Assembly: GCA_022425725.1 (NCBI GenBank)
Contig: JAKMEY010000058.1
Coordinates: 1-35,100, forward strand
Reading direction: 5' to 3'
From: Ilumatobacteraceae bacterium
Lineage (GTDB): Bacteria; Actinomycetota; Acidimicrobiia; Acidimicrobiales; Ilumatobacteraceae
Length of the DNA: 35,100 nucleotides
Each line of letters starts with the position of its first letter. Within the stretch, counting starts at the first letter, position 1. Below are positions 8,302 to 16,385 of the stretch, in pieces. The notes beneath the pieces are model-generated. The model was not told the DNA's origin, ran no database searches, and worked only from the letters and a program-made list of their open reading frames with translations. The translations under genes were made by a program, and so were the position numbers.

Positions 8302-9834
8302 ATGGACGATTCAACCTCTCGGACGGCATCTTCAGTGCGGGCTGAGCACCATGACGTCATCGTCGTAGGGGCGGGCATTTCCGGCATCGGCGCGGCGTAC
8401 CACCTCAAAAAGTTCTGCCCCGACCGAACCTTCACCATTCTCGAAGGACGCGGCGACATCGGCGGCACGTGGGATCTTTTCCGTTACCCAGGAATTCGCT
8501 CCGATAGCGACATGCACACCCTGGGCTACTCCTTCAAGCCGTGGACGGCAGAGAAGTCCATCGCTGATGGCCCATCGATCATGGACTATCTACGTGAGAC
8601 CGTGGCCGAATATGACATTGAGCCAACCATCCGCTTAAACCACAAGGTGGTACGCGCTGAATGGGATTCGACTTCAGCGATCTGGACTGTTCACGCCCTC
8701 ATCAACGAGTCAGAGGTCGTCGTCCTCACCTGCAATTTCCTCTTCATGTGTTCGGGCTACTACAGCTACCGGGGCGGTTACGACCCAGAATTTCCCGGTC
8801 GTGAACGCTTCAACGGGGACATTATTCATCCACAGCAATGGCCAGAGGACCTCGACTATTCAGGCAAACGTGTGGTCGTCATCGGCTCGGGAGCGACCGC
8901 AGTCACCATCGTTCCTGCGATTGCCGGTGACGCTGAGCACGTCACGATGCTGCAACGCTCCCCTACCTGGATGGTCGCACGACCCGACGTCGACCCGGTT
9001 GCGGCAAAGATTAAGCGGTTCCTTCCTCAACGACTTGCCCACCCGCTGATCAGAGCCAAAAACACGTTCTTCCAACAGTTCTTCTACAAGAAGACCCGCA
9101 CCGACCCTGAGACAGTGAAGGGCAAGCTACTGCAAGGCGTCCGTGCTCTCGTTGGCCCTGACGTGGATGTCGAGAAACACTTCACACCGACCTACAACCC
9201 ATGGGATCAACGGCTCTGCCTTGTACCAAATGGTGATCTCTTCGCAGCGGTTCGAAGTGGGTCAGCGTCTGTGGTCACCGACAGCATCGAGTCATTCACT
9301 GAAACCGGAATCTCGCTGACGTCGGGTGAGCATCTCGACGCCGACATCATTGTCACTGCAACAGGACTCGAACTCGTGACGCTCGGCGACATGGACTTTG
9401 TAGTCGATGGCGCAACTATCGATTTCGCTGACACCTTCACCTACCGAGGGGTTGCGTATTCCGATGTTCCCAATCTCGTGTCGACCTTTGGCTACATCAA
9501 CGCATCATGGACTCTGCGGGCTGACCTTACGAGCGCATATGTCTGCCGTCTTCTCAATCACATGAAGAAGACGGGGACAAGTCAGGCGACGCCTCGACTT
9601 CGAGCCGATGAGGTCAACATGTCTCGGCGCCCATGGATTGACGACTTTTCATCGGGCTACATGCAACGCATGATGCCAATGTTGCCGAAACAGGGTGATC
9701 GCGAACCATGGACTAATCCGCAACGACTCGCACCAGATAAAAAAGCTTTGTTGAAGAGCAGTGTTGATGATGGAGTGATGACCTTCACCACGTCACAAAC
9801 CGCTCCTTCGACCAATCGGTACGCAACTAACTAA
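8302..9834 (+). CDS. Flavin-containing Baeyer-Villiger-type monooxygenase
   Basis: A 510-residue class B flavoprotein monooxygenase. The FAD Rossmann motif GAGISG is at 23-28. GGTWDLFRYPGIRSD at 54-68 is typical of Baeyer-Villiger enzymes. The fingerprint FxGxxxHxxxW[P/D] is complete as FNGDIIHPQQWP (170-181), followed by a second dinucleotide motif GSGATA at 195-200 for NADPH. Enzymes of this type insert oxygen next to a ketone to give an ester or lactone, or oxidise N/S atoms; the substrate is unknown. It is followed after 13 bases by an MDR-family oxidoreductase, so the two probably form an operon, with an aldo/keto reductase divergent upstream. That set could oxidise a ketone or alcohol substrate (inference). 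Confidence 0.92.
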   Translation: MDDSTSRTASSVRAEHHDVIVVGAGISGIGAAYHLKKFCPDRTFTILEGRGDIGGTWDLFRYPGIRSDSDMHTLGYSFKPWTAEKSIADGPSIMDYLRETVAEYDIEPTIRLNHKVVRAEWDSTSAIWTVHALINESEVVVLTCNFLFMCSGYYSYRGGYDPEFPGRERFNGDIIHPQQWPEDLDYSGKRVVVIGSGATAVTIVPAIAGDAEHVTMLQRSPTWMVARPDVDPVAAKIKRFLPQRLAHPLIRAKNTFFQQFFYKKTRTDPETVKGKLLQGVRALVGPDVDVEKHFTPTYNPWDQRLCLVPNGDLFAAVRSGSASVVTDSIESFTETGISLTSGEHLDADIIVTATGLELVTLGDMDFVVDGATIDFADTFTYRGVAYSDVPNLVSTFGYINASWTLRADLTSAYVCRLLNHMKKTGTSQATPRLRADEVNMSRRPWIDDFSSGYMQRMMPMLPKQGDREPWTNPQRLAPDKKALLKSSVDDGVMTFTTSQTAPSTNRYATN

Positions 9835-9847
9835 TTGAAAGGCATCA

Positions 9848-10825
9848 ATGCGCGCACTTGAAGTTCAATCCCTCACTGGACCCGACGGACTCGCCATCGT
9901 CGAACGGCCTGAGCCTCAAGATGACGGCCGTTCGGTCATCATCGACGTTGCATACGCCGGGGTGTCATTCCCCGACCTGTTGCAGACGAAAGGCATGTAT
10001 CAAATTCGGCCTGAACCACCGTTCATTCCGGGTGTTGAGGCATCTGGCGTCGTACGCTCGGCTCCTGCTGATTCGGGCGTCTCCCCAGGTGATCGGGTTG
10101 CCGTGTGGGGCAGTACCTGTCATGCCCAGGTCGTTGCTGGGCACCCCGACCAGGTGTTCAGGCTGCCCGACGAAATGTCACTCGCCGAGGGAGCCGCATT
10201 CGTGCTCAATTATCAGACGGCAATGTTCTGTCTTGTCGATCGTGGTGGTCTCAAGGCTGGAGAATCTGTTCTCGTGCTCGGTGCCGCCGGAGGTGTCGGT
10301 ACTTCTGCCATTCAGGTCGCAAAAGGACTCGGAGCCGGACCAGTGATCGGTCTTGTCTCCACCCCAGAAAAAGCCGAGGTTGCTGCCGCCGCGGGTGCCG
10401 ATCACACAGTCCTCGTCAGCGATACGTGGAAAGACGAGGTTCTCGAGCTCACCGGAGGACGAGGGGTCGATATGACCTATGACCCCGTCGGTGGCGATCG
10501 CTTCCTCGACGGCGTTCGAGCGCTCGCCCGATCAGGCCGTCTTGTCGTTGTCGGATTCGCAGCCGGCGATATTCCAACGATCAAAGTCAACCGGCTCCTC
10601 CTTCGAAACGTCAGCATTGTTGGTGCAGCTTGGGGTGAAGCCATCGCTGCGAACCCTGCACTCGCACGAGATATTCATGCTCGTCTTGTGCCGCTCGTGA
10701 CGTCGGGGGCGATAGCTCCACCTATTGGCAAGATCTTTTCGTTCGACGATGCCGTTGAGGCATTCAGGTCGCTTGACGATCGAAGCGCAACGGCGAAAGT
10801 GCTGTTTGAAGTGAACGGCGAGTAA
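9848..10825 (+). CDS. NADPH:quinone oxidoreductase-like MDR family protein
   Basis: A 325-residue medium-chain dehydrogenase/reductase of the zinc-independent quinone oxidoreductase/enoyl reductase branch. The N-terminal GroES-like domain contains FPDLLQTKGMYQ and PFIPGVEASG (about 41-67). The NADPH motif AAGGVGTSAIQVAK is at 146-159, and no structural or catalytic zinc cysteine cluster is present. It would reduce quinones or activated C=C bonds using NADPH in the cytoplasm. The start is supported by GAAAGG about five bases upstream of the ATG. It lies 13 bases after the monooxygenase stop, so they are likely co-transcribed. Its stop codon is embedded in an 11-base inverted repeat. Confidence 0.9.
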   Translation: MRALEVQSLTGPDGLAIVERPEPQDDGRSVIIDVAYAGVSFPDLLQTKGMYQIRPEPPFIPGVEASGVVRSAPADSGVSPGDRVAVWGSTCHAQVVAGHPDQVFRLPDEMSLAEGAAFVLNYQTAMFCLVDRGGLKAGESVLVLGAAGGVGTSAIQVAKGLGAGPVIGLVSTPEKAEVAAAAGADHTVLVSDTWKDEVLELTGGRGVDMTYDPVGGDRFLDGVRALARSGRLVVVGFAAGDIPTIKVNRLLLRNVSIVGAAWGEAIAANPALARDIHARLVPLVTSGAIAPPIGKIFSFDDAVEAFRSLDDRSATAKVLFEVNGE

Positions 10826-10863
10826 TTCGCCCGCACGGCATTCATATGGTCTGAATTACTCGC
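10818..10863 (+). terminator. Long hairpin at the end of the monooxygenase-MDR operon
   Basis: GCGAGTAATTC at 10818-10828 and its perfect reverse complement at 10853-10863 enclose a 24-base loop; the stem begins inside the last codons of the MDR gene. No T-run follows, so it may be a U-less terminator, an mRNA 3' stabiliser or an operator. Only the inverted repeat itself is certain. Confidence 0.4.
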
Positions 10864-10918
10864 TGGAATATCAAAAACACCTGTAACAATCACTCAACTC
10901 CATACGATCACTTAGGAG

Positions 10919-13027
10919 ATGAGACGATTTTCGCTGCTCGCCCTCGCACTGATGACGGCGGCGGCCGGGACGATTGCGGCCGGCACGACATCGGTGAGCG
11001 CAACCGACGCAATTTCGGTGCAAGAAATCGAGTACCTCTCAGCGAGCGTTGATACGAAAGGCTCCATCGGCGGAGTGGGTATTGGCTACGACGCTCCAGC
11101 TGTCGACACCTACGGCGGCTATAGCGATTCAGTGACGTGGCGTTCCGACGGTTCGCTCATGAAAGTTGACCACGAAGTTGGGCCCACATATCTCAAACCG
11201 AAGTACGACGTTGACGGACTTCCTGTTCCATCAACAGCCACCACAGTTCGACTTGAGGCGTATCCGAGAAACACGACCGATTGCACGGGAGAAGATTGGC
11301 AGGCGGCGTGCTACTGGGAGAATTACTCCGTAGAGAATTTGCATCACGGCGGATTCCATATGGATGTCGTTCGAACCGACGATGGCTCCTGGCCCCAAAT
11401 CGGAACGATCACCCTGCCCACCGTTGACGATGCGTATGGCGGGTTCGTTGCAACAGGAAAGATCGTCGCAGCGACTCCGGTGACTGATGGGCGGGTGCAC
11501 GTAGACGCGTTCCAAATCGATTGCTGGATTACCGAGGTGTGCCCCGCACGACCTCGATCAACCGGCGACCTGCCATACGGCGCATTTTCGTCCGGCCCGA
11601 GCCGCAGCGACGAATGGTTCATGAGCGTCGCCTGGCCTGGTCGTTACACGCTCTACATCTCCGATGATGAAAGTGGTCAAAAAATCCAGGCCATCACCGA
11701 TATCGAACGCGGGTCGGTGCCAACTATCGATCTCAATGCCCCATGTTTTGGATTCAAAGAATGTGTCACTGTGACCGGCGATGGATCACCGCCCGCCCCG
11801 GGTGGCACATTCCAGCCGCTGTCTCCAACACGAATTCTCGACACCCGAAGTGGGCTGGGCATTCCCAATGGTCCCGTCCGGCCAGGTGATGGGTCAATTG
11901 ACACCTCAAATGACGACTTTCGCGCCGAAGAGGAACTCAACCACGAGCTTGTCATTACCGGACGTGCTGGTGTTCCCGACCACGGGGTTGCCGCCGTGTT
12001 GCTCAACATCACTGCAGTAGACCCCACAAGTGACGGATTCGTCACAGTTGGTCCACGCCCGCAGGGCGAGGGCGATGTGTTCAACGATCAAAACTCCTTC
12101 GGTAAGTGGCCCAATGCCTCCAATCTCAATTTCTCTGAAGGTCAGACGGTTCCAAATCTTGTTCTCGTGAGAGTTGGAGCAGGTGGGCGCATCCGCTTTC
12201 ACGTCCACGGGGCTTCCACCCATCTCATTGCTGACCTTGCCGGCTACTTCACCTACGGAAATGAGGGGGCCGGCTTTTCGAGCGTTGAGCCAACGCGCCT
12301 GTTCGATAGCCGTCAGCCCTCGGAAAGCTCGTTTGTCTCAAATGTTCGAACCGATGTGCAGATCACTGGGCGAGCCGGAATTCCAACAGACGCAACATCG
12401 GTCGTTGTCAACGTCACCGCAGTGAATCCCACAAGTGCTGGATTTGTCACCGTCTTCCCCGCTGGCAGTACCGTGCCGAACGCATCGAATCTCAACCTTC
12501 AACTGGGAGAAAACCGGCCGAATCTCGCCGTGGTCCGATTGGGTCAGGGTGGATCGATCAGTTTGCAGCCGTACCTGTATGGCCCTGATGCAACCGTTGA
12601 CCTCATCGTTGACGTATTCGGTTACTTCTCCGACGATGGCGGTGCGTTGACCAGTACGACAGAGCCGTTTCGGATTGTTGACACCCGCTCAGGTGTCGGA
12701 GGCAGTGAGGGGCCATTTGGTGTTGGTGAATCGAGATCATTCGCGGCAGCAGGAAACGGGCGGATTCCCTCGTCGGCAACGGCCGTCTGGGCCAATGTCA
12801 CCGTCGTTGAGCCGACAGGTGACGGGTTTCTTACGGTCTATCCCTCCGGCGGTAATGCTCCGAATGTCTCGAATGTCAACTGGCGCTCAGGAGATATCAA
12901 CCCCAATATGGCGCTCATTCCACTGAATTCAGAGGGGGAATTCAGCATTGCTGTTGAAATGCCATGGGATGAGCAAGCGTCTGCTCATGTGATCGTCGAC
13001 GTCTTGGGATGGGTCTCTACTCCGTGA
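10919..13027 (+). CDS. Secreted protein with three actinobacterial surface repeats
   Basis: A 702-residue exported protein of unknown function. A Sec signal peptide spans about 1-28 with cleavage after SVSA. An N-terminal region of about 265 residues, rich in aromatic and acidic residues with several cysteines (CTGEDWQAAC, CWITEVC, CFGFKEC), has no family I recognise. Three tandem repeats follow at about 298-446, 453-572 and 578-702. Each opens [PT]xR[IL][LFV]D[ST]R, has an [LV]N[IV]TxV[DNE]PT.[DA]GF[VL]TV core, a SN[LV]N..xG...PN segment, and closes with [IV][AV]D[LV][AFL]G[YW]. This repeat is common in secreted actinobacterial hydrolases and surface proteins, where it is presumed to be a beta-rich binding module. 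The purine-rich GGAG abuts the ATG, so start signals are weak. It precedes livK, but 161 bases and a separate promoter lie between them. Confidence 0.85.
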   Translation: MRRFSLLALALMTAAAGTIAAGTTSVSATDAISVQEIEYLSASVDTKGSIGGVGIGYDAPAVDTYGGYSDSVTWRSDGSLMKVDHEVGPTYLKPKYDVDGLPVPSTATTVRLEAYPRNTTDCTGEDWQAACYWENYSVENLHHGGFHMDVVRTDDGSWPQIGTITLPTVDDAYGGFVATGKIVAATPVTDGRVHVDAFQIDCWITEVCPARPRSTGDLPYGAFSSGPSRSDEWFMSVAWPGRYTLYISDDESGQKIQAITDIERGSVPTIDLNAPCFGFKECVTVTGDGSPPAPGGTFQPLSPTRILDTRSGLGIPNGPVRPGDGSIDTSNDDFRAEEELNHELVITGRAGVPDHGVAAVLLNITAVDPTSDGFVTVGPRPQGEGDVFNDQNSFGKWPNASNLNFSEGQTVPNLVLVRVGAGGRIRFHVHGASTHLIADLAGYFTYGNEGAGFSSVEPTRLFDSRQPSESSFVSNVRTDVQITGRAGIPTDATSVVVNVTAVNPTSAGFVTVFPAGSTVPNASNLNLQLGENRPNLAVVRLGQGGSISLQPYLYGPDATVDLIVDVFGYFSDDGGALTSTTEPFRIVDTRSGVGGSEGPFGVGESRSFAAAGNGRIPSSATAVWANVTVVEPTGDGFLTVYPSGGNAPNVSNVNWRSGDINPNMALIPLNSEGEFSIAVEMPWDEQASAHVIVDVLGWVSTP

Positions 13028-13054
13028 CCGTTGGTCGATGAACCCCTCAACGGT
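13027..13054 (+). terminator. Hairpin at the end of the three-repeat protein gene
   Basis: ACCGTTG (13027-13033) pairs perfectly with CAACGGT (13048-13054) across 14 bases, starting at the last base of the stop codon. No T-run follows. Confidence 0.35.
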
Positions 13055-13098
13055 GTGAAGAGGCGATCAATTCGAGCCCTCAAGATTCTTTCAAAGGA

Positions 13099-13127
13099 TT
13101 GTCTCCCCGCTCCAGACGCCGTAGCAT
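13099..13127 (+). promoter_or_regulatory. Promoter of livK (TTGTCT-N17-TAGCAT)
   Basis: TTGTCT at 13099-13104 and TAGCAT at 13122-13127 are 17 bases apart, the best housekeeping-type promoter in the window. It would give a leader of about 55 bases ending in a strong Shine-Dalgarno, consistent with high expression of a binding protein. Confidence 0.6.
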
Positions 13128-13144
13128 CTACCGCACCTAACAAT

Positions 13145-13178
13145 TAGGGCAATCCCGCCCTAGTCCGATAGGGGGAGG
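13145..13178 (+). promoter_or_regulatory. livK leader hairpin and strong Shine-Dalgarno
   Basis: TAGGGC (13145-13150) and GCCCTA (13157-13162) form a six-pair hairpin with a six-base loop in the leader. The run GGGGGAGG follows at 13171-13178, ten bases before the ATG. The hairpin may protect the mRNA 5' end; the pyrimidine-rich stretch CCGCCC could alternatively pair with the Shine-Dalgarno (speculative). Confidence 0.45.
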
Positions 13179-13188
13179 AAAAAACCCA

Positions 13189-14484
13189 ATGATTAAGACC
13201 CGTGCACGTAATTTCGGTGCGCTCGTCGTTGGTCTCGCTCTCGTAGCTGGCGCATGTGGCGACAGCGACGATGCAGCCGAAGAGCCAGCTGAAGAGCCAG
13301 CCGCAGAAGAAGCTGCTGAAGAGCCTGCTGCAGAGGCAGCTGGCGACGGAGTGCTCCGCCTCGGCGGCCTCCTGCCTGAGACCGGCAACCTTGCGTTCCT
13401 CGGACCACCCGAATTCGCTGGTGTCGAGCTTGCCGTTGCAGAGATCAACGCTGGCGGCGGCGTCAATGGCGCAGACGTCGAGTGGCTCCCAGGTGACTCA
13501 GGTGACAACGGCGACGTTGCAAACGCAACCGTTGACCGTCTGCTCGCAGAGGACGTTGACGCATTCATCGGTGCCGCATCTTCAGGTGTGTCGCTGACCG
13601 TCATCGACAAGATCACCAACGCTGGCAAGATCCAGTTCTCACCGGCCAACACTTCGCCTGCATTCACTGACTATGCAGACAATGGCCTCTACTTCCGTTC
13701 GGCTCCGTCCGACGTCGTTCAGGGTGCAGCACTCGCTGACCTCATGATCGGTGATGGTGCGCTTACCGCAGCATTCATCGTTATGAACGACTCATACGGC
13801 ACCGGCCTTTTTGAGTACACCTCAGCTCCATACACCGATGCTGGTGGCGAAATCGTCTACGAGGTCATTTACGACCCACAGGCCGAGAACTTTGACGCCG
13901 AGGTTTCAGCAGCTGTTGCTGCCGACCCAGAAGCAATCGTCATCATCGGTTTCGACGAGACCTCAAAGATTCTCACCGGACTCATCGAGGCAGGCAATGG
14001 CCCAGCCGACAAGATGCTGTACGGATCAGACGGCAACATGGGTAACGCTCTCGCCCAGGCATTCGACGACCCAGGTGTCGTTGCAGGCATGCGCGGAACC
14101 GTTCCTGGTGTTGACATTGAAGTCAATGAAGAGTTCATCGCTCGCCTCCTCGAGGTTGACCCTGACCTTCAAGACTTCGCCTACTCAGGTGAGTCATACG
14201 ACGCAGCCATCGTGATCGCTCTCGCAGCAATCGCAGCTGGCGACGATGACGGTGTCGCAGTTGGCGCCCAGATCAACGACGTCACTCGTGGCGGCGAGAA
14301 GTGCACAACCTTCGCTGGTTGCGCAGCAATCCTCGCTGACGGTGGCGACATCGACTACGACGGTGTTTCCGGTCCTCTGGAATTCATCGACGCAGGTGAG
14401 CCTTCAGAAGCATCAATCCTCATCAAGGAATTCAATGCTTCAGGTGAGCTCGAAGTTGTCGACATCATCTTCGGCAAGATCTGA
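13189..14484 (+). CDS. livK: Branched-chain amino-acid-type ABC transporter substrate-binding lipoprotein
   Basis: A 431-residue extracytoplasmic binding protein of the LivK/Periplasmic_binding_6 family (type I fold). The N-terminus is a lipoprotein signal with lipobox VAGAC and lipidated Cys23. A striking 30-residue Glu/Ala/Pro linker (24-53) holds the domain away from the membrane. The mature domain starts LRLGGLLPETGNLAFLGPPE and contains GVELAVAEINAGGGVNG and the hinge-side ASSGVSLTVIDK segment. It would deliver a branched-chain amino acid, amide or related solute to the LivHM channel. It is convergent with the livHMGF genes rather than in their operon. It has its own promoter and a GC-rich terminator hairpin. 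Alanine codons look enriched for GCA/GCT compared with neighbours, consistent with high expression (by eye). Confidence 0.92.
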   Translation: MIKTRARNFGALVVGLALVAGACGDSDDAAEEPAEEPAAEEAAEEPAAEAAGDGVLRLGGLLPETGNLAFLGPPEFAGVELAVAEINAGGGVNGADVEWLPGDSGDNGDVANATVDRLLAEDVDAFIGAASSGVSLTVIDKITNAGKIQFSPANTSPAFTDYADNGLYFRSAPSDVVQGAALADLMIGDGALTAAFIVMNDSYGTGLFEYTSAPYTDAGGEIVYEVIYDPQAENFDAEVSAAVAADPEAIVIIGFDETSKILTGLIEAGNGPADKMLYGSDGNMGNALAQAFDDPGVVAGMRGTVPGVDIEVNEEFIARLLEVDPDLQDFAYSGESYDAAIVIALAAIAAGDDDGVAVGAQINDVTRGGEKCTTFAGCAAILADGGDIDYDGVSGPLEFIDAGEPSEASILIKEFNASGELEVVDIIFGKI

Positions 14485-14787
14485 TCAACTGATCAGTCAT
14501 AACTGAACAACATTGTGATGAGCCCCGGGGAAACCCGGGGCTCATTCGCGTAGCGAGACCAGTTTCACCACAACCTGATGAGATGACCCAAGCCCGCCAA
14601 TATCGAGGGAGGATGTAGCGCCTTCACCAAGCGTCTTGAATGCTGAAGAAATCGAACGGTTCACTTTAAGCAATGCGACGCATCCAGCAGTTCTACAGAA
14701 CCCACTAGACACATGTAATTCATGAGGAGCTGCGGTTGAGGGCGGCTCTCACCCCGAGCCACGACCATGACGGTTGAGCCTTCGGAA
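14485..14787. other. Convergent intergenic region between livK and livF
   Basis: This 303-base stretch contains the livK terminator hairpin (14519-14544) and a weak GGCTC/GAGCC hairpin with a seven-base loop (14744-14760), which could serve livF from the other strand. I see no credible reading frame, repeat or RNA gene in the remaining bases. Confidence 0.6.
14519..14544 (+). terminator. Intrinsic-type terminator hairpin of livK
   Basis: TGAGCCCCGGG (14519-14529) and its perfect complement (14534-14544) form an 11-pair GC-rich stem capped by a GAAA tetraloop. The following bases TTCGCG are not T-rich, so it is a U-poor terminator or a 3' stabiliser. Placed 34 bases after the livK stop. Confidence 0.75.
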
Positions 14788-15528
14788 TCAGTCTTGGTGT
14801 GACTTCACCAACGTGCCGAGGTACAACTCGATCACCTTCGGGTCGGTGAGAAGATCTCGGCCGGTCCCGGTGTAGGCGTTGGTTCCTTGGTCGAGAACAT
14901 AGCCGCGATGACAAATCTGCAGACAGCGTGAAGCATTCTGCTCAACCATCACGATCGAAACTCCTGCACGATTGATCTTGTGACAGCGAACAAACACCTC
15001 GTCTTGCAGCGCCGGCGATAGACCAGCCGAGGGCTCATCGAGCAGCAACACCGATGGGTCGAGCATGAGCGCACGGCCCATTGCAAGCATCTGGCGTTCG
15101 CCACCTGAGAGAGAACCGGCGCGCTGATCACGGCGATCGATCAGTTTCGGAAACATCTCCCCGACGACTTCGAGGCGTTCGGCGAAACGCGAAGGGTCGA
15201 TGAAGGTGCCCATTTCAAGGTTTTCTTCAATCGTCAACGAGGGAAACACATTATTTGTCTGCGGCACATAACCGATACCGCGGCTCACCAAAGAGTGGGC
15301 CTTCATATTCGTGATCTCTTCACCACGCAACTGCACACTGCCCTCACGAATGTTGACAAGACCGAAAATGGCCTTCACAAGAGTCGACTTTCCCGCACCG
15401 TTTGGACCAACAATTCCCACCAATTCTCCCTCGAAGAGCTCGAGGGAGCAGTCATTCAGAATGTTGATTCCGGGCAAATAGCCTGCATCGAGTCCGTTAG
15501 CAACGAGGAGCGGGGTCTTCTCAGTCAT
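14788..15528 (-). CDS. livF: Branched-chain amino-acid-type ABC transporter ATP-binding protein LivF
   Basis: A 246-residue cytoplasmic ATPase that powers the LivHM channel. Walker A is GPNGAGKS at 41-48, the Q-loop glutamine is about 90 (GYVPQTNNVFPSLTIEENL), the ABC signature is LSGGERQ at 140-146, and Walker B is LLLDEPSAGL at 161-170. The phrase NNVFPSLTIEENLEMG is characteristic of LivF. The start ATG shares its first base with the livG stop (TGATG), so translation is coupled. It is the last gene of the livHMGF unit and converges on livK. Confidence 0.95.
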   Translation of the reverse strand: MTEKTPLLVANGLDAGYLPGINILNDCSLELFEGELVGIVGPNGAGKSTLVKAIFGLVNIREGSVQLRGEEITNMKAHSLVSRGIGYVPQTNNVFPSLTIEENLEMGTFIDPSRFAERLEVVGEMFPKLIDRRDQRAGSLSGGERQMLAMGRALMLDPSVLLLDEPSAGLSPALQDEVFVRCHKINRAGVSIVMVEQNASRCLQICHRGYVLDQGTNAYTGTGRDLLTDPKVIELYLGTLVKSHQD

Positions 15529-16385
15529 CAGTCAGCCTCCAAATCAAGAGCAGAGTCATGGTGCGAACCGAGATAGGCGTCGACCACCGCTTGGTTAGAT
15601 GAGATCGACTCCGGTGGTCCTTCCGCAATAATTCTGCCCTCAGCCATCACGACGACCCAGTCGCTGATTTCTTGCACCATGTCCATGTCGTGCTCGACAA
15701 ATAACACGGTCATTCCTTCGTCGCGAAGGCCTTTCACGTGATCGAGAAGCGACTGTTTTAGAGCGGGGTTCACGCCGGCCATTGGCTCATCGAGCATCAC
15801 TATATTTGGCCGCACCATCAGAGCTCTTGCCATTTCAAGCAGCTTCCGCTGGCCACCCGAGAGCGTGCCGGCGAACTCATCACGCATATGGCTGAGTTTG
15901 AATCGTTCAAGCAATGCGTCGGCGCGCTCGGTGATCTCAGCTTCTTGGCGGCGCCACAAGAATGGCAACAGCGCTCTAAAGAACGATTCTCCAGCCTGTT
16001 CGGTTCCACCAAGACGCATGTTGTCAATCACCGTCATCTTCGACAGCGATTTCGTCAACTGGAAGGTGCGCACCATGCCAAGGTTTGCAACCTTGTACGC
16101 CGACACCCCCGAGAGGTCATTCCCCTCGAAAAGTCGATCTCCCGTATCGGGCTCATCAAAATTGGTCAACAGATTGAAGAACGTGGTCTTGCCGGCGCCG
16201 TTCGGTCCGATGAGCGCGGTGATCGCTCCGCGCTGCACCTCAAGGTGCTCGACATCAACAGCGACAAGACCACCAAACGCACGCCGGACATTGTCGGCGA
16301 CGAGAATTGGGTCATTCTTCGCAGCACCTGGTTCGTAAGGGACGCCATCGAAGAGCTCTTGAGCGGTGGACGGTTCAGCGTTCAT
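15528..16385 (-). CDS. livG: Branched-chain amino-acid-type ABC transporter ATP-binding protein LivG
   Basis: A 285-residue ATPase partner of LivF. Walker A GPNGAGKT is at 60-67, the Q-loop lies in MVRTFQLTKSLSKMTVIDN (Gln109), the signature LSGGQRKLLEMARAL begins at 175, and Walker B IVMLDEPMAGVNP spans 195-207. The C-terminal VDAYLG motif is typical of LivG. I start at the ATG at 16385: the frame is open to 16454, but that extension lies wholly inside livM and is not family-like. A GAGGAG is present about 11 bases upstream. The gene overlaps livM by 11 bases and livF by one base. An N-terminal tail of about 25 residues before the first strand is somewhat longer than usual. Confidence 0.93.
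   Translation of the reverse strand: MNAEPSTAQELFDGVPYEPGAAKNDPILVADNVRRAFGGLVAVDVEHLEVQRGAITALIGPNGAGKTTFFNLLTNFDEPDTGDRLFEGNDLSGVSAYKVANLGMVRTFQLTKSLSKMTVIDNMRLGGTEQAGESFFRALLPFLWRRQEAEITERADALLERFKLSHMRDEFAGTLSGGQRKLLEMARALMVRPNIVMLDEPMAGVNPALKQSLLDHVKGLRDEGMTVLFVEHDMDMVQEISDWVVVMAEGRIIAEGPPESISSNQAVVDAYLGSHHDSALDLEAD

Noticed and set aside
14545-14787. Small RNA or small protein between livK and livF
   Set aside because: No promoter-hairpin pair or credible short frame; only a five-pair hairpin at 14744-14760.
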